From Prionace glauca (lineage: Eukaryota; Chordata; Chondrichthyes; Carcharhiniformes; Carcharhinidae): a stretch of DNA of 64,000 nucleotides. The first letter of the stretch is position 1, and every line of letters starts with the position of its first letter. The stretch lies in contig CM075760.1 of assembly GCA_037974335.1 (NCBI GenBank), positions 49,062,469-49,126,468 of the forward strand, in the 5' to 3' direction. The position numbers and the translations under genes are program-made. Under the pieces are notes generated by a model. It made no database searches, was not told where the DNA came from, and saw nothing but the letters and a program-made list of their open reading frames with translations. This document shows positions 44,255 through 54,479 of the stretch, in pieces.

Positions 44255-46976
44255 GAACATAAGAACATAAGAACATAAGAAATAGGAGCAGGAGTAGGCC
44301 ATCTGGCCCTTCGAGCCTGCCCCGCCATTCAATAAGATCATGGCTGATCTGTCGTGACTCAGCTCCACCTTCCCGCCCTCTCCCCATAACCCTTAATCCC
44401 TTCTCTTATCAAAAACCCATCAACCCGTTTCTTAAAAATATTTAGCGAGGCAGCCTCCACCACTTCAACGGGCAGAGAATTCCAGAGATTCACCACCCTT
44501 TGAGTGAAGAAGTTCCTCCTCAACTCTGTTCTAAACCGCCCCCCCTTTATCTTGAGGCTGTGCCCCCTAGTCCTACTGTCTTTTTTGAGCGGGAACAGTC
44601 TCTCCACCTCTATCCTATCCATCCCATTCATCATCTTATACGTCTCAATGAGATCTCCCCTCATTCTTCTAAACTCTAACGAGTACAAGCCTAGTTTATT
44701 CAGCCTCTCCTCATAGCTCAATCCCCTCAACTCCGGTATCAGCCGAGTAAACCTCCTCTGCACTCCCTCCAGGGCCAAAACATCCTTGCGCAGGTGCGGC
44801 GCCCAAAACTGCACACAGTACTCCAGCTGCGGCCTCACCAATGCCCTATACAGCTGCAGCAAGACCTCCCTACTTTTATATTCAATCCCCTTCGCTATGA
44901 AGGCCAGCATCCCATTCGCCTTCCTGACCACCTGCTGCACCTGCAAGCTGGGTTTTTGCGACTCATGCACAAGGACCCCGAGGTCCCTCTGCACCGTCGC
45001 CTGCTGCAGTTTTTCGCCCCGTAAGTAATAGTCCTTCCTACCATTCCTCCTACCAAAGTGGACCACCTCACACTTGCCAACATTGAATTCCATTTGCCAT
45101 TTCCTAGCCCATTCGCCCAGCCTATCTAGATCCTTCTGCAGACTCTCCACACCCTCCGCACAATTTGCCTTTCCCCCAATCTTGGTGTCATCAGCAAATT
45201 TCGACACCCTGCACTCGGTTCCCTCCTCCAGATCATCTATATAAATGGTAAATAGCTGAGGCCCCAGCACCGACCCCTGGGGCACCCCACTAGTCACCAA
45301 CCGCCAATCCGAATAGCATCCATTGACCCCCACTCTCTGCCTCCTATTTGACAACCAATCCTCTATCCACGCTAACACCCTACCCCCAACTCCATGTCCC
45401 CTGACCTTCTGCAATAACCTCTTGTGAGGTACCTTGTCAAACGCCTTCTGAAAATCCAGAAAGACCACATCCACCGGCTCTCCTCCATCCACTGCCCTAG
45501 ACACATCCTCATAGAACTCCAGTAAATTTGTCAGACACGACTTCCCTTTAATGAAACCGTGTTGCGTCCGCCCTATCAAGCAATTCCCCTCAAGATGCCT
45601 CGCTATTTCCTCCTTAATGACGGTTTCTAACATTTTACCTACCACAGACGTTAAACTAACCGGCCTATAATTCCCCGCCTTTTGCCTGGCACCCTTCTTA
45701 AACAACGGCGTAACATTAGCCGTTTTCCAATCTTCCGGCACTTCCCCGGAATCCAGCGACGTCTGGAAAATAACCACCAAGGCATCCACTATCACCTCCG
45801 CCATTTCTTTCAGAACCCTCGGATGCATTCCATCCGGTCCTGGGGACTTGTCCACAATCAGCCCCTCCAGTCTGTCGAGCACCACCTCTCTAGTAACAGT
45901 AATGTCATTAAGACCCTCCATTCCTACCACCTTTCCATCGCTAACACCCGGCAAATTATTCACGTCCTCCTCCGTGAAGACAGAAACAAAGAAGTTATTC
46001 AAGACCTTAGCCATATCCCTATCCCCTACCACTAGCTCCCCTTTCTCATCCTCTAAAGGACCAACGTTTATCCTAGCCAGCCTCTTCCTTTTTATATATT
46101 TATAAAAACTCTTGCTATCCTTTTTTATATTAAGTGCTAGCCCAGCCTCATAGCTTCTCCTACCCTCCTTTATCAATTTCTTTGTCAATCTTTGTTGACA
46201 TTTAAACCTTTCCCAATCCTCTTCTCGCCCACTGCTCTTAGCTACTCTAAACTTCTCCGCTTTTAATTTAACACTTTCCTTCACCTCCTTCGTTATCCAC
46301 GGCTTATTACCTCTCATCCTACTGTCCTTTTTAACCATCGGAATAAATTTCTGCTGAGCACCAAGAAAGATCTCCTTAAAGATCCTCCACTGCTCCTCAG
46401 CAGACCTACCTTCCAACGCGTTCCCCCAGTCCACATTCGCCAATTCTTCTCTCATCCTACCATACTCCCCTCTATTCAAACAAAGGACGCGTGTCTGGGA
46501 ACCCACTTTCTCCTCCTCCATCTGCACCAGAAACTCCACCATACAATGATCACTCTCTCCAAGAGGATCCTTCACCGCAAGGTCCCTAATTCTACCCGCC
46601 TCATTACATAGCACCAGATCCAAGATAGTTCGCTCCCTCGTCGGCTCCAACACACACTGTTCAAGGAAATTATCCCGGCAGCATTCCAAGAACTCCTCCT
46701 CGAGCCCACCGTGTCCAACATGGGTCGACCAATCAATATGCAGATTGAAATCTCCCATAACTACTGCCGTCCCATTCCTGCACGCTGCACTTATTTGCGC
46801 GTTAACAGCCCGCCCCACCTCCAGATCATTATTCGGGGGCCTATAGACGACACCCACTAGCGTCTTCCTCCCTTTTCTGTTCCTAATCTCCACCCACAAC
46901 GATTCCACTTTCTGCTCCTTGGCTCCGATATCATCCCTTGCTACCACCTTGATACTATCCTTAATCAGCAGATTAA
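44255..46976 (-). mobile_element. CR1-clade LINE with an open 862-codon frame
   Basis: Longest ORF in the window (44359-46947). Residues about 64-68 hold MGDFN and 132-134 SDH, the end of the apurinic endonuclease. RT motifs: YRPVSLTS near 428, LDFQKAFD (497-504), SGVPQGS (553-559), KFADD (583-587). A C-terminal FFTQRVVNLWNSLPVEVVEA region follows. The 3' end is CCTATTTCTTATG with TTATGTTC repeats, CR1-like. 5' truncated inside the endonuclease, so it cannot move by itself. GTAATAA is found at both edges (44248 and 46977), possibly a short target duplication. The uninterrupted frame points to a recent insertion. Sits in the CH4-membrane intron in IgM sense. Confidence 0.95.
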
Positions 46977-47173
46977 GTAATAAATCAGTAATAAATGTGC
47001 TCTACTCTGTCTCTAAGACAGGATGAATCTGAGCTGGGCGCATTGGTTCAACAAGACTTCGGTCTGAGGCCTGAAAATACCTGACTCAAGCCAAAAAATA
47101 TCTACTGGAAGGAAAACTGAAATGCAATCAATGAAGCGATTGGGTATTTCATTTATCGTTAGAGGAAAATGAT

Positions 47174-47188
47174 TTTATTCTTTTTATT
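47174..47188 (-). terminator. Poly(A) signals for secreted IgM mRNA
   Basis: Two AATAAA hexamers on the minus strand (at about 47183-47188 and 47174-47179) lie 28-42 nt beyond the CH4-S stop codon. Their place directly after the secretory stop and 6 kb before the membrane exon fits the proximal poly(A) site whose use competes with splicing to the membrane exons. Confidence 0.75.
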
Positions 47189-47215
47189 GTAGTTTTTAAT
47201 GTAACTGAGTGACTC

Positions 47216-47607
47216 TCATTGACATGAATTAACAGTGTCCATCAGTGCAAGGGAAATGTTCACAAAACTGGGTTTACCGCTGGATTTGTCAACTGTTCTG
47301 TTGATGATCTTCAAGGGGATGGCTTCATGTCCCACCACACAGGAGTAAGAAGCGCCGCTGGACCATTCCTCTGCTGCAATGGATAACAGGCTGTACATGA
47401 AGAAGGAGCTATCGCCGTTCTCCGCCACCACCTCGGTGTTCCTGTAGTTCCCGGGATTCACCGGCTTGTCGTTGACGGTCCACTTGACGAAGATCTCTCG
47501 GGGGGAGAAACCTCTCACTAAGCAGCTGAGGGAGATGAAACTCTGAGCGGAGACGTCTTCTGCCGAGGGCAGGAGGACAGAGACGACCGGTTCCCGAGGA
47601 TTTGGAT
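47216..47607 (-). CDS. IgM heavy chain constant domain 4 with secretory tail (CH4-S)
   Basis: Last mu domain fused to the secretory tailpiece. The acceptor is TCTGCAG; the split codon gives Asp and the domain starts [18 protein letters not shown]. Fold landmarks are [18 protein letters not shown] and [11 protein letters not shown]. The tail runs [16 protein letters not shown] and ends DTVNSCQ-stop. The penultimate-region Cys and the NIS sequon are the classic polymerisation tail of secreted IgM. A donor inside the tail codons (KSS|G) lets the membrane form skip the tail. Two AATAAA signals lie about 30-45 nt past the stop. Alternative processing between these sites and the distal membrane exons is the known mechanism for IgM isoform choice. 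Confidence 0.95.
47274..47282 (-). promoter_or_regulatory. Internal splice donor in CH4 for membrane IgM
   Basis: The coding strand reads CCAGCG|GTAAAC here, a good donor inside the secretory-tail codons. The last exon base is the G at 47278 and the GT is at 47277-47276. Joining this G to the first bases (AC) of the membrane exon at 41049 yields GAC (Asp) and keeps the frame: VDKSS then DLTDRIW. The exact phase match is direct sequence support. Use of such a site in CH4 is established for IgM membrane forms. Confidence 0.88.
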
Positions 47608-48089
47608 CTGCAGAAAATGTACAATAAATGTCAATAAACTGGAGAGTTCTGGAGACAATGAAACCGCTGGTGAGATATCAGGAAAATGTGCTTCGCTTTT
47701 GATTTTAAATGTTTCCATTTTTGACTTCCGGCTTGGAGGGGAGGTGAACACAATTGTTTTCTCAAATAACTCAGGGAAGTTTCTGACTGGGAAGTTTCAG
47801 AAAGTTTACATCACAGAATCAGGCCATTCGGCCGAACTGATCCACTTTTCTTATTGGTTTCCTAGTTTTGATGCACCACATCAGACTCCCCCCTTCTTCT
47901 TCGATATAAACCCAGTAACATCGCCTTCAGTTCACTTTTCATTCATCAACACATCAAACTCCCCATAAAAATATCGATCGGCCCATAGTCGCTTCGTTGT
48001 TTTTTTTTCCATTCAGGGGAGACCATTAATGCACTGAATATTAAATATTGACTTGTACACTTCCACTGGAGATAGCCACAGAGATGCAT
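47608..48089. other. CH3-CH4 intron, unique part
   Basis: No element recognised before the CR1 fragment at 48090. Ordinary intron. Confidence 0.4.
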
Positions 48090-48825
48090 TTACATAGAAA
48101 CATAGAATAGTACAGCACAGTACAGGCCCTTTGGCCCTCAATGCTGTGCCGAACTATGTCCAATCCTAAGATCAAGCTATCCCACCCCCTATCATTCTGG
48201 TGTGCTCCATGTGCCTATCCAATAACGGCTTGAAACTTCCTAAAGTGTCCGACTCCACTATCGCAGCAGGCAGTGTATTCTGCACCCCACCACTCTGTGA
48301 GTGAATAATGTATCTTGGACATCCCTCCTATATCTCCCAACGTGAACCTCAAATTTATGCCCCCTAGTAACAGCTGCATCCACCTGAGGAAATATTCTCT
48401 GCACGTCCACTCTATCTATCCCCTCATCATCTTATACATCTCTTTTAAGTCGCCTTTGATCCTCCTCTGTTCTAAAGCGAAAAGCCCCAGCTCCCTCAAC
48501 CTTTCCTCAAAAGACCTACCCTCCAAACCAGGCAGCATCCTGGTAAATCTCCTCTGCACTCTCTCCAATGCTCCCACATCCTTCTTATAGTGAGGTTACC
48601 AGAACTGCACTCAATATTCCGAATGTGATCCGATATAGTTGCAGCATAACCCCACAGCCTTCAATTCAAACTCCCTATAAATAACCGGTAAAACACTATA
48701 GGTCTTCTTCACGGCTCTATCCACTTGAGTGGTAACCTTTAGAGATCTGGGGATATGAACCACAAGATCTTTCAGTTCCTCCACATTTCTCAGAACCCTG
48801 CCTACATTTTGACGCCGCAATTATT
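48090..48825 (-). mobile_element. CR1 3' fragment in the CH3-CH4 intron
   Basis: Starts on plus with acatagaatagtacagcaca (3' end) and reaches VGRVLRNVEELKDLVVHIPR coding on the minus strand. A third CR1 subfamily, moderately decayed. Confidence 0.8.
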
Positions 48826-48845
48826 GCTTCAGTCTCTCAGCTCAC

Positions 48846-49154
48846 CTGTTTCCTTGTGGATAGATGCTCTTAAAGGAGTTGGGAGATCCTGATGGCTCAC
48901 CACGCACTCAAACACAGCCGCACTCAGCCAGGCTTGTGTTGAGATGTTTAATTTGCTGATCACGCTGTCAGGATCTGCTCCGGGCTTTTCGGCAATCTCT
49001 GATTTCAAATATTTCCTGTCTCGGATCCAGGACACGTTAACTCCATCAGGAGCATGAGAAATGATGCAGGTTAAGGTCACGGTCGCCTCCAGTAAGACCT
49101 GTTCTATTGGTGGTGGCTGTATCTTCACTGTGGTATAAAGGCACAGGGGAGGAT
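48846..49154 (-). CDS. IgM heavy chain constant domain 3 (CH3) exon
   Basis: Third mu constant domain, 309 nt, between a TTCACAG acceptor and an ACAG|GTGAGC donor. The split first codon (G from CH2 plus AT) gives Asp, so the domain starts [19 protein letters not shown]. That early Cys is a candidate inter-heavy-chain bridge. Fold landmarks are VTLTCIIS, the Trp in NVSWIRD, and FECVVSHQ. Sequons are NVS and NIS. No stops. The 920-bp intron to CH2 contains an old tRNA-derived SINE; the 1.2-kb intron to CH4 contains a CR1 fragment in gene orientation. Confidence 0.93.
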
Positions 49155-49597
49155 CTGTGAATGAGAAATGAAAATGAGCCCGAGTTCCCCTTCAGAAGCA
49201 GGACAGCAGTCTTCAGCCTGAAGGAGACAAAGTCTTCTTCAATATATCAATTTCTAACTATAGCCTTTCAACTTCCATGGAGGATGAAAAGACAGCTTGT
49301 TCTGTGAACTTACTCCCTATATTAAACATTTCAGCATCGGTACCATTTTCATGAATCAGAATTGCATTATTCCCAAAGAAATACACCACCCTGAACTCAG
49401 GAAATAAATAAAAAGTACTGGCCATTCGTTTATAAATAAGGTGGATGCACTTTCCAAAATTTTACCCCTGTGCTGTGACCTGTGAAATAGTCCAATCCCC
49501 ACTGTCTCTCTAAATCTTACCAGCTGTAGGATGGAAAAAAAGCTGACATCAAGGCCATATCTCTCACTGTATTACTTCAAAATGGAAGGGGGCACCC

Positions 49598-49875
49598 TTT
49601 CAAGGGGAGGCAGTGGCATATGGTGTTGTCAATTGACTTGTAACCAAGTGTAAGATTCTGAGGACACAGACTCGAATCTCACCACTGCAAATTTTAAATC
49701 TGAATTCTATAAAAATGTATAATTAAAAGTTGAAATGATTGTCATGAAGCCATTGCTGTAAAACCCCTTCCAGTTCACGAATCCTCTTTAACAAGTAAAT
49801 CCGCTGTCTTTATCTGGCATGCATGTGACTTCAGATTCACGGCAACGTGGTTGACACTTAAGTGCCCTCAGGTTT
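49598..49875 (+). mobile_element. Old tRNA-derived SINE (type 2) in the CH2-CH3 intron
   Basis: Head ggcagtggcatatggtgttg, B box cagactcgaatctcaccact, body aatttgaattcaataaaaat-like, tail cggcaacgtggttgacactt. Same family as 770-985. Confidence 0.65.
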
Positions 49876-50074
49876 GGGAAATGAATACACATCTCATGGA
49901 GGGATAACAAACAATTGCTTTTCTGATGAAATTCTGAACGAGGCCTTGTCCTAATGCAGCAAATTACATGACCATAGCTTAGAAGTTGTTTTATGGTTTG
50001 TACCAACTTTAATAGATCCCTAATTCTGGTGAACATCGGAATGATATATTGTATCCTCTGTTTGAGTCTCTTAC

Positions 50075-50380
50075 CCTGGGATGAGCTGATGTTCAGATTC
50101 TGAGTGTTTCCTTGATGAGTGACCTGACAGGTATAGACCGCTTTGCTGAACCATTCCCCGGCGGCGACTGTCAGCCGACTGCTGGCCGAGAAGTTCCCGT
50201 TCACTTCACAGGGGGGAGAGGTGACAATTCCTGAATCCACGGGTTCCCCATTCTTCAGCCACTTCACCGTCAGTGACCCTGGCTGGAAATCGATGATTGA
50301 ACAGACGATGGTTGCAAGTTTGCTGCTTGTGACTTCTTCACTGGAACTCACGGTGAGGATAACGGTTGGGGGGATGTCAC
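50075..50380 (-). CDS. IgM heavy chain constant domain 2 (CH2) exon
   Basis: Second mu constant domain, 306 nt. The acceptor (TTGAAG) gives GT as the first two bases, so the T left over from CH1 completes a Cys codon and the protein reads MPC-DIPPTV. The donor is CAGG|GTAAGA. Fold landmarks are TIVCSIIDF, the Trp in VKWLKN, and VYTCQVTH. An additional Cys lies in SPPCEVNG. Two N-glycosylation sequons are visible (NFS and NIS). Reading continues into the intron for some distance, which is why a longer ORF exists here, but the family length and the donor set the exon end. The intron to CH1 is about 970 bp and holds an old CR1 copy. Confidence 0.93.
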
Positions 50381-50639
50381 CTTCAACAAACACATGTTTA
50401 GACATCATTTGAAAATTCAATTGACAACAAATAAAATTAGTTATTTTTTTTAGCACCAGAGCTACCGATTTGAGAATTGTGTCCATGGTTTTGTTGAACT
50501 GGCAGGAAAATGGCGAATAGAATTCAACTGTCAAAAGTGTCACGCAATGCATTTGCGGAGGGCAAACAGAACAAGGAAATACAATAAAACAGAAGGTTGA
50601 GAGAGATTGAGGAAATGCAAGACTGAATGTCCACTTTTT

Positions 50640-51205
50640 TTTAGATGGTAGGGCAACTGGACAAGTTGATCAAGGAAGCATTTTGGATTAATTCCTTCAA
50701 TGTGTGAGATATTGAAAACAGAATCAGTGAGGTAATGATGGAGCTGTATTACACACTAGTTAGGCCACGTTTGGAGTTTTCTGCATAGTCCTGGCCATCA
50801 CGTTGCAGGAATGACGTAATGACTCTGGAGAGAGATGAGGTTTACAGGAATGTTGTCAGGGCCTGAACATTGCAGCCATGAGGCGAGATTGAATAGGCAG
50901 GAGTTGTTCTCCTTAGAAAAAAAAGGAGGAGGCTGAGATGTGACGTAATTGTAGTTCACAAAATTATACGGGACGTCGGTAGAAATAATTCATTCCCCAG
51001 GTGGAGGGCTCAATCACCAGAGGGCATGGTCATTTAAAATGTGTGTGTATCTGTATCTCAAGTGCTTTAACCGACAAGGCTACGAAGCAAGGACTAGAAA
51101 GTGGGCTTAAAATGAATGGCTAGTTTCTTTGTTGTCACTTTTGGACAGCACAGACATGATGGTCTAAATGGTCTCCTTCTGCACCGTAACATTTCGATGG
51201 TTCTC
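50640..51205 (+). mobile_element. Old CR1 fragment in the CH1-CH2 intron
   Basis: gtattacacactagttaggc and gactctggagagagatgagg then caccagagggcatggtcatt follow the CR1 3' coding region; ends ggtctccttctgcaccgtaa. Many changes. Confidence 0.65.
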
Positions 51206-51352
51206 TCGTTCTGAGTAACTTATCAGTCAGTAGATATTTACCTGGATTTTGCACAATTTACATTTTTCAAATTGCTACAAATCAGTTATGACTAATGCCT
51301 TATACAGTTCATTCACAGCGCCCCTCTCTTACCCAGGTTTCACAACACTTAC

Positions 51353-51652
51353 ATGGCATTTCAACGCTCTTGACTGAGTTACTGTGTCGAATCTCACAGT
51401 CAATTCTGGGGCATTCTCCCGCTGAGTCGGTGATGGTTAACTGGCTGCTCAGTGTGTAGGTCCCCTTCGTGTTTCTCACTGACGGATAAGTTTTAAACCC
51501 AGTGGTGATCTGCTGCCCATTTTTCTTCCAGGTCAGTTTGGCGACATCTGGAAGGTAATCCATCGCCAAACAGCCGTAGGTGACGGAGCCGTCGGAGTTG
51601 TGTTGCTGACAGGGGGAGACCAGGCCGTAGAGAGTGGGCGGAGACGGTGTCG
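51353..51652 (-). CDS. IgM heavy chain constant domain 1 (CH1) exon
   Basis: First constant domain of a shark-type mu heavy chain. The exon opens after a pyrimidine-rich acceptor ending in CCCAG and closes at a GTAAGT donor; both ends are phase 1 (first codon split, last base T shared with CH2). The 100 residues begin [14 protein letters not shown] and carry the immunoglobulin-fold Cys pair (TYGC and RIDCEIRH) with the core Trp in TWKKN. The early Cys in LVSPC is the likely partner of the light chain, as in other mu CH1 domains, and the final MPC adds another Cys. No stops. The upstream exon would be JH, which was not found in the window. IgW and IgNAR were considered; the four-domain layout and the secretory and membrane tails downstream favour IgM. 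Confidence 0.93.
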
Positions 51653-51957
51653 CTGGGAAAGAAAAGCCGATTGAACAGGTTTGTGTTTGTTAAGTCATCA
51701 AACATGTTGTTACAAATATGTTTCTTTATTAGATATAGCTCTTGGTGTTATATGTGTTCTAGGTATGATCAGGATACTGATGAGGGATATGGGTAATAGG
51801 GATGATCAGGATATTGATGAGATCTGACCAAAGTGAATGATGGAGTAGGCTCAGAGGGCTAAATGACCACTCCTGCTTCTATTTTCTGTGCTTCTATCCC
51901 GAACATTGATTAGAAGTTTGAACTTATCCCTAATATTTCCAGATTTAATCCTACATC

Positions 51958-52958
51958 TACCTCAGCTTTTTACCATTTATATAGATGATCTGGAGGAGGG
52001 AACCGAGTGTAGGGTGTCGACATTTGCTGATGACACCAAGATTGGTGGAACGGCAAATTGTGCGGAGGGTGTGGAGGGTCTACAGAATGTTCTAAATAGG
52101 CTGGGCGAATGGGCCAGGAAATGGCAAATGGAATTTAACGTTGGCAAATGTGAGGTGGTCCACTTTGGTAGGAATAATGGTAGGAAGGATTATTACTTAC
52201 GTGGCGAAAAACTGCAGCAGGCGACGGTGCAGAGGGACCTCGGGGTCCTTGTGCATGAGTCGCAAAAACCCAGCTTGCAGGTGCAGCAGGTGGTCAGGAA
52301 GGCGAATGGGATGCTGGCCTTCACAGCGAAGGGAATTGAATATAAAAGTAGGGAGGTCTTGCTGCGGCTCTATAGGGCATTGGTGAGGCCGCAGCTGGAG
52401 TACTGTGTGCAGTTTTGGGCGCCGTACTTACACAAGGATTTTTTGGCCTTGGAGGGAGTGCAGAGGAGGTTTACTCGGCTGATGCCGGAGTTAAGGGGGT
52501 TGAGCTATGAGAAGAGGCTGAATAAATTAGGCTTGTACTCGTTAGAGTTCAGAAGAATGAGGGGAGAGCTCATTGAGGCGTGATGAATGGGATGGATAGG
52601 ATAGAGATGGAGACTCTCTTCCCGCTCATAAAGGATAGTAGGACTAGGGGGCACAGCCTCAAGATAAAGGGGGGGGGGGCGGTTTAGAACGGAGTTGAGG
52701 AGGAACTTCTTCACTCAAAAGGTGGTGAATCTCTGGAATTCTCTGCCCGTTGAAGTGGTGGAGGCTACCTCGCTAAATATTTTTAAGACGCAGGTTGATG
52801 GGTTTTTGATAAGTGAGGGGATTAAGGGTTTTGGGGAGAGGGCGGGAATGTGGAACTGAGCCACGACAGATCAGCCATGATCTTATTGAATGGCGGGGCA
52901 GGCTCGAAGGGCTAGATGGTCTACTCCTGCTCCTATTTCTTACGTTCTTATGTTATGT
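51958..52958 (+). mobile_element. CR1 3' part upstream of IgM CH1
   Basis: Encodes PQLFTIYIDDLEEGTECRVS, motif C FADDTKIGG, then the C-terminal region to RRMRGELIEA; after a small deletion the frame continues. 3' tail TTCTTACGTTCTTATG. Very like 44255-46976. Opposite to IgM. Confidence 0.9.
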
Positions 52959-53194
52959 TTTTCAGATTATGTTATTTCTATCAATTCGGAAAAATCATCT
53001 CTGAAGAAACTCACATCCCTGTCTCCACCTCTAGCAAATGAAGAAGAAAAATACATTCAGACAGTGTCAAAATGGCATATCATTAATTGGATTAACAGAG
53101 AAGAGCAAAGATTGTCTCCATTATTGCAGCAAATATTTATTTCTCAACAACAGCAGTGTGTGATGAACCACTGTTTATTTCTCAATCATAAGCA

Positions 53195-53352
53195 CTTTGT
53201 GATGAAGAAGTTTTCCCTTCGTTCAGACTATCCACTCACCTGATGAGGGAGCTCCAACAGCTTGTGATTCCAAATAAACCTGTTGGACTTTAACCTGGTG
53301 TTGTGAGAATCCTTACTGTGCCCACACCAACCTCACTCCGGCATCTCCACAC
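53195..53352. mobile_element. Penelope-like terminal repeat copy
   Basis: actcacctgatgagggagct, aataaacctgttggacttta and cctggtgttgtgagaatcct match the right arm of 7489-8238 and end ccggcatctccac. Confidence 0.7.
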
Positions 53353-53654
53353 TAGTTTTGGAAATTGCCTGGGTTCAAACTGATTCGTGCCCCTTCCTCT
53401 CTCCAACTCACTGCCTCTCACTCCACAAAACCGAGATTAGTGACTTTGCTTCAAAAATACCTCCGGCATGAATACTTACTGAATGATCAGGAAACTCTAA
53501 ATGTGATTATAAATTCAAATAAATCCAACATTAACTAATTGAAGGATCAGACATTAATAGCAGGAGTTGGCCATTTGGGCCCTGAAGTCTCCTCCATCAT
53601 TCACTGAGATTACAGATGAGCCGATTGTGGTGCTAGCTCTATTCTGAACCCCCT

Positions 53655-54425
53655 CACTCCGCCCACCCATCACCCGCTCTCTGCCCATTTCCCCCAGCCC
53701 TTTGCCCTTTCCTCTGGCTCTCTGTCTTTCGTGGTGGCTCTTTTTCCCTTTTATCCGGCTCTCTGTATTTCCACCTGGTTTTCTACACTTCCCTCCAGCT
53801 CTGTGCCCTCTCCCCCCGACTCTCTGCTCTTTTCCTCAGCTCCCTGCACTTTCCATCAGCTCTCTGCCCTCAGCCCCTGCTCCTTACCTTCTTTCTCCTT
53901 CCCCCAGCTCTCTAACCTTTCCCCTGACTCTCCTGCCTTTTCCCCTGGGCTCTCTGTCCTTTCCCTCAGCTCTCTGGCCTTTCTCCTGCCTCCCTGCCCT
54001 TTTTCGTGCCTCTCTGCCCTTTTTCCTGGTTCTCTCCCCTTTCCCTGGTCTTTCTGCCTTTTCCCCCATCTCTCTTCCCTTTCTCTCGGCTCTCTCCCCT
54101 TTCCCTGGTCTGTCTGCCCTTTCCCCGGTCTCTCTCCCCTTTCCCCGGTTTCTCTGCCCTTTCCCCTTGCTCCCTGCCCTTTCCCCTCTCTCTCCTCTTT
54201 TCCACGGCTTTCTGTCCTGTTCCCCGGCGGTGTGCCTTTTTTTCCCGCCTCCCTGCCCTTCCCCCAGCTCTCTGCTGTTTCCCCTGGCTCTCTGCCCCCC
54301 CCCCCCCACCCCGGCTCCCTGCCCTTTCCCTCGCCTCCTGTTCTCCCCTGACTCTTTGTCATTGCCCCTGGCTCCGAGTCCCCAGCGATTGCCTCCAACT
54401 CTCTGCACTCCCAGGGCAGCTCCCA
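53655..54425. repeat. Polypyrimidine minisatellite (G-rich on the IgM sense strand) with AGCT motifs
   Basis: About 770 bp of degenerate units like ctctgccctttcccctggtc, roughly 15-25 bp long. The minus strand, which is the IgM sense strand, is purine- and G-rich. At least seven AGCT sites occur (for example cctcagctccctgc, ccccagctctctgc). It lies 2 kb upstream of CH1. ORFs on both strands are artefacts. Confidence 0.85.
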
Positions 54426-54479
54426 CATTTAACCATCAAACTGCCACTTCAGATCTTTCTTCTCTCACGTTGCAGACTC

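Noticed and set aside
44504-45028. Plus-strand ORFs at 44.5-46.1 kb
   Set aside because: Antisense shadows of the CR1 reverse-transcriptase frame; the same shadows recur at every CR1 copy.
47216-51652. Constant gene as IgW or IgNAR
   Set aside because: Only four CH domains, a mu-type secretory tail ending NSCQ, and a mu-type membrane exon.
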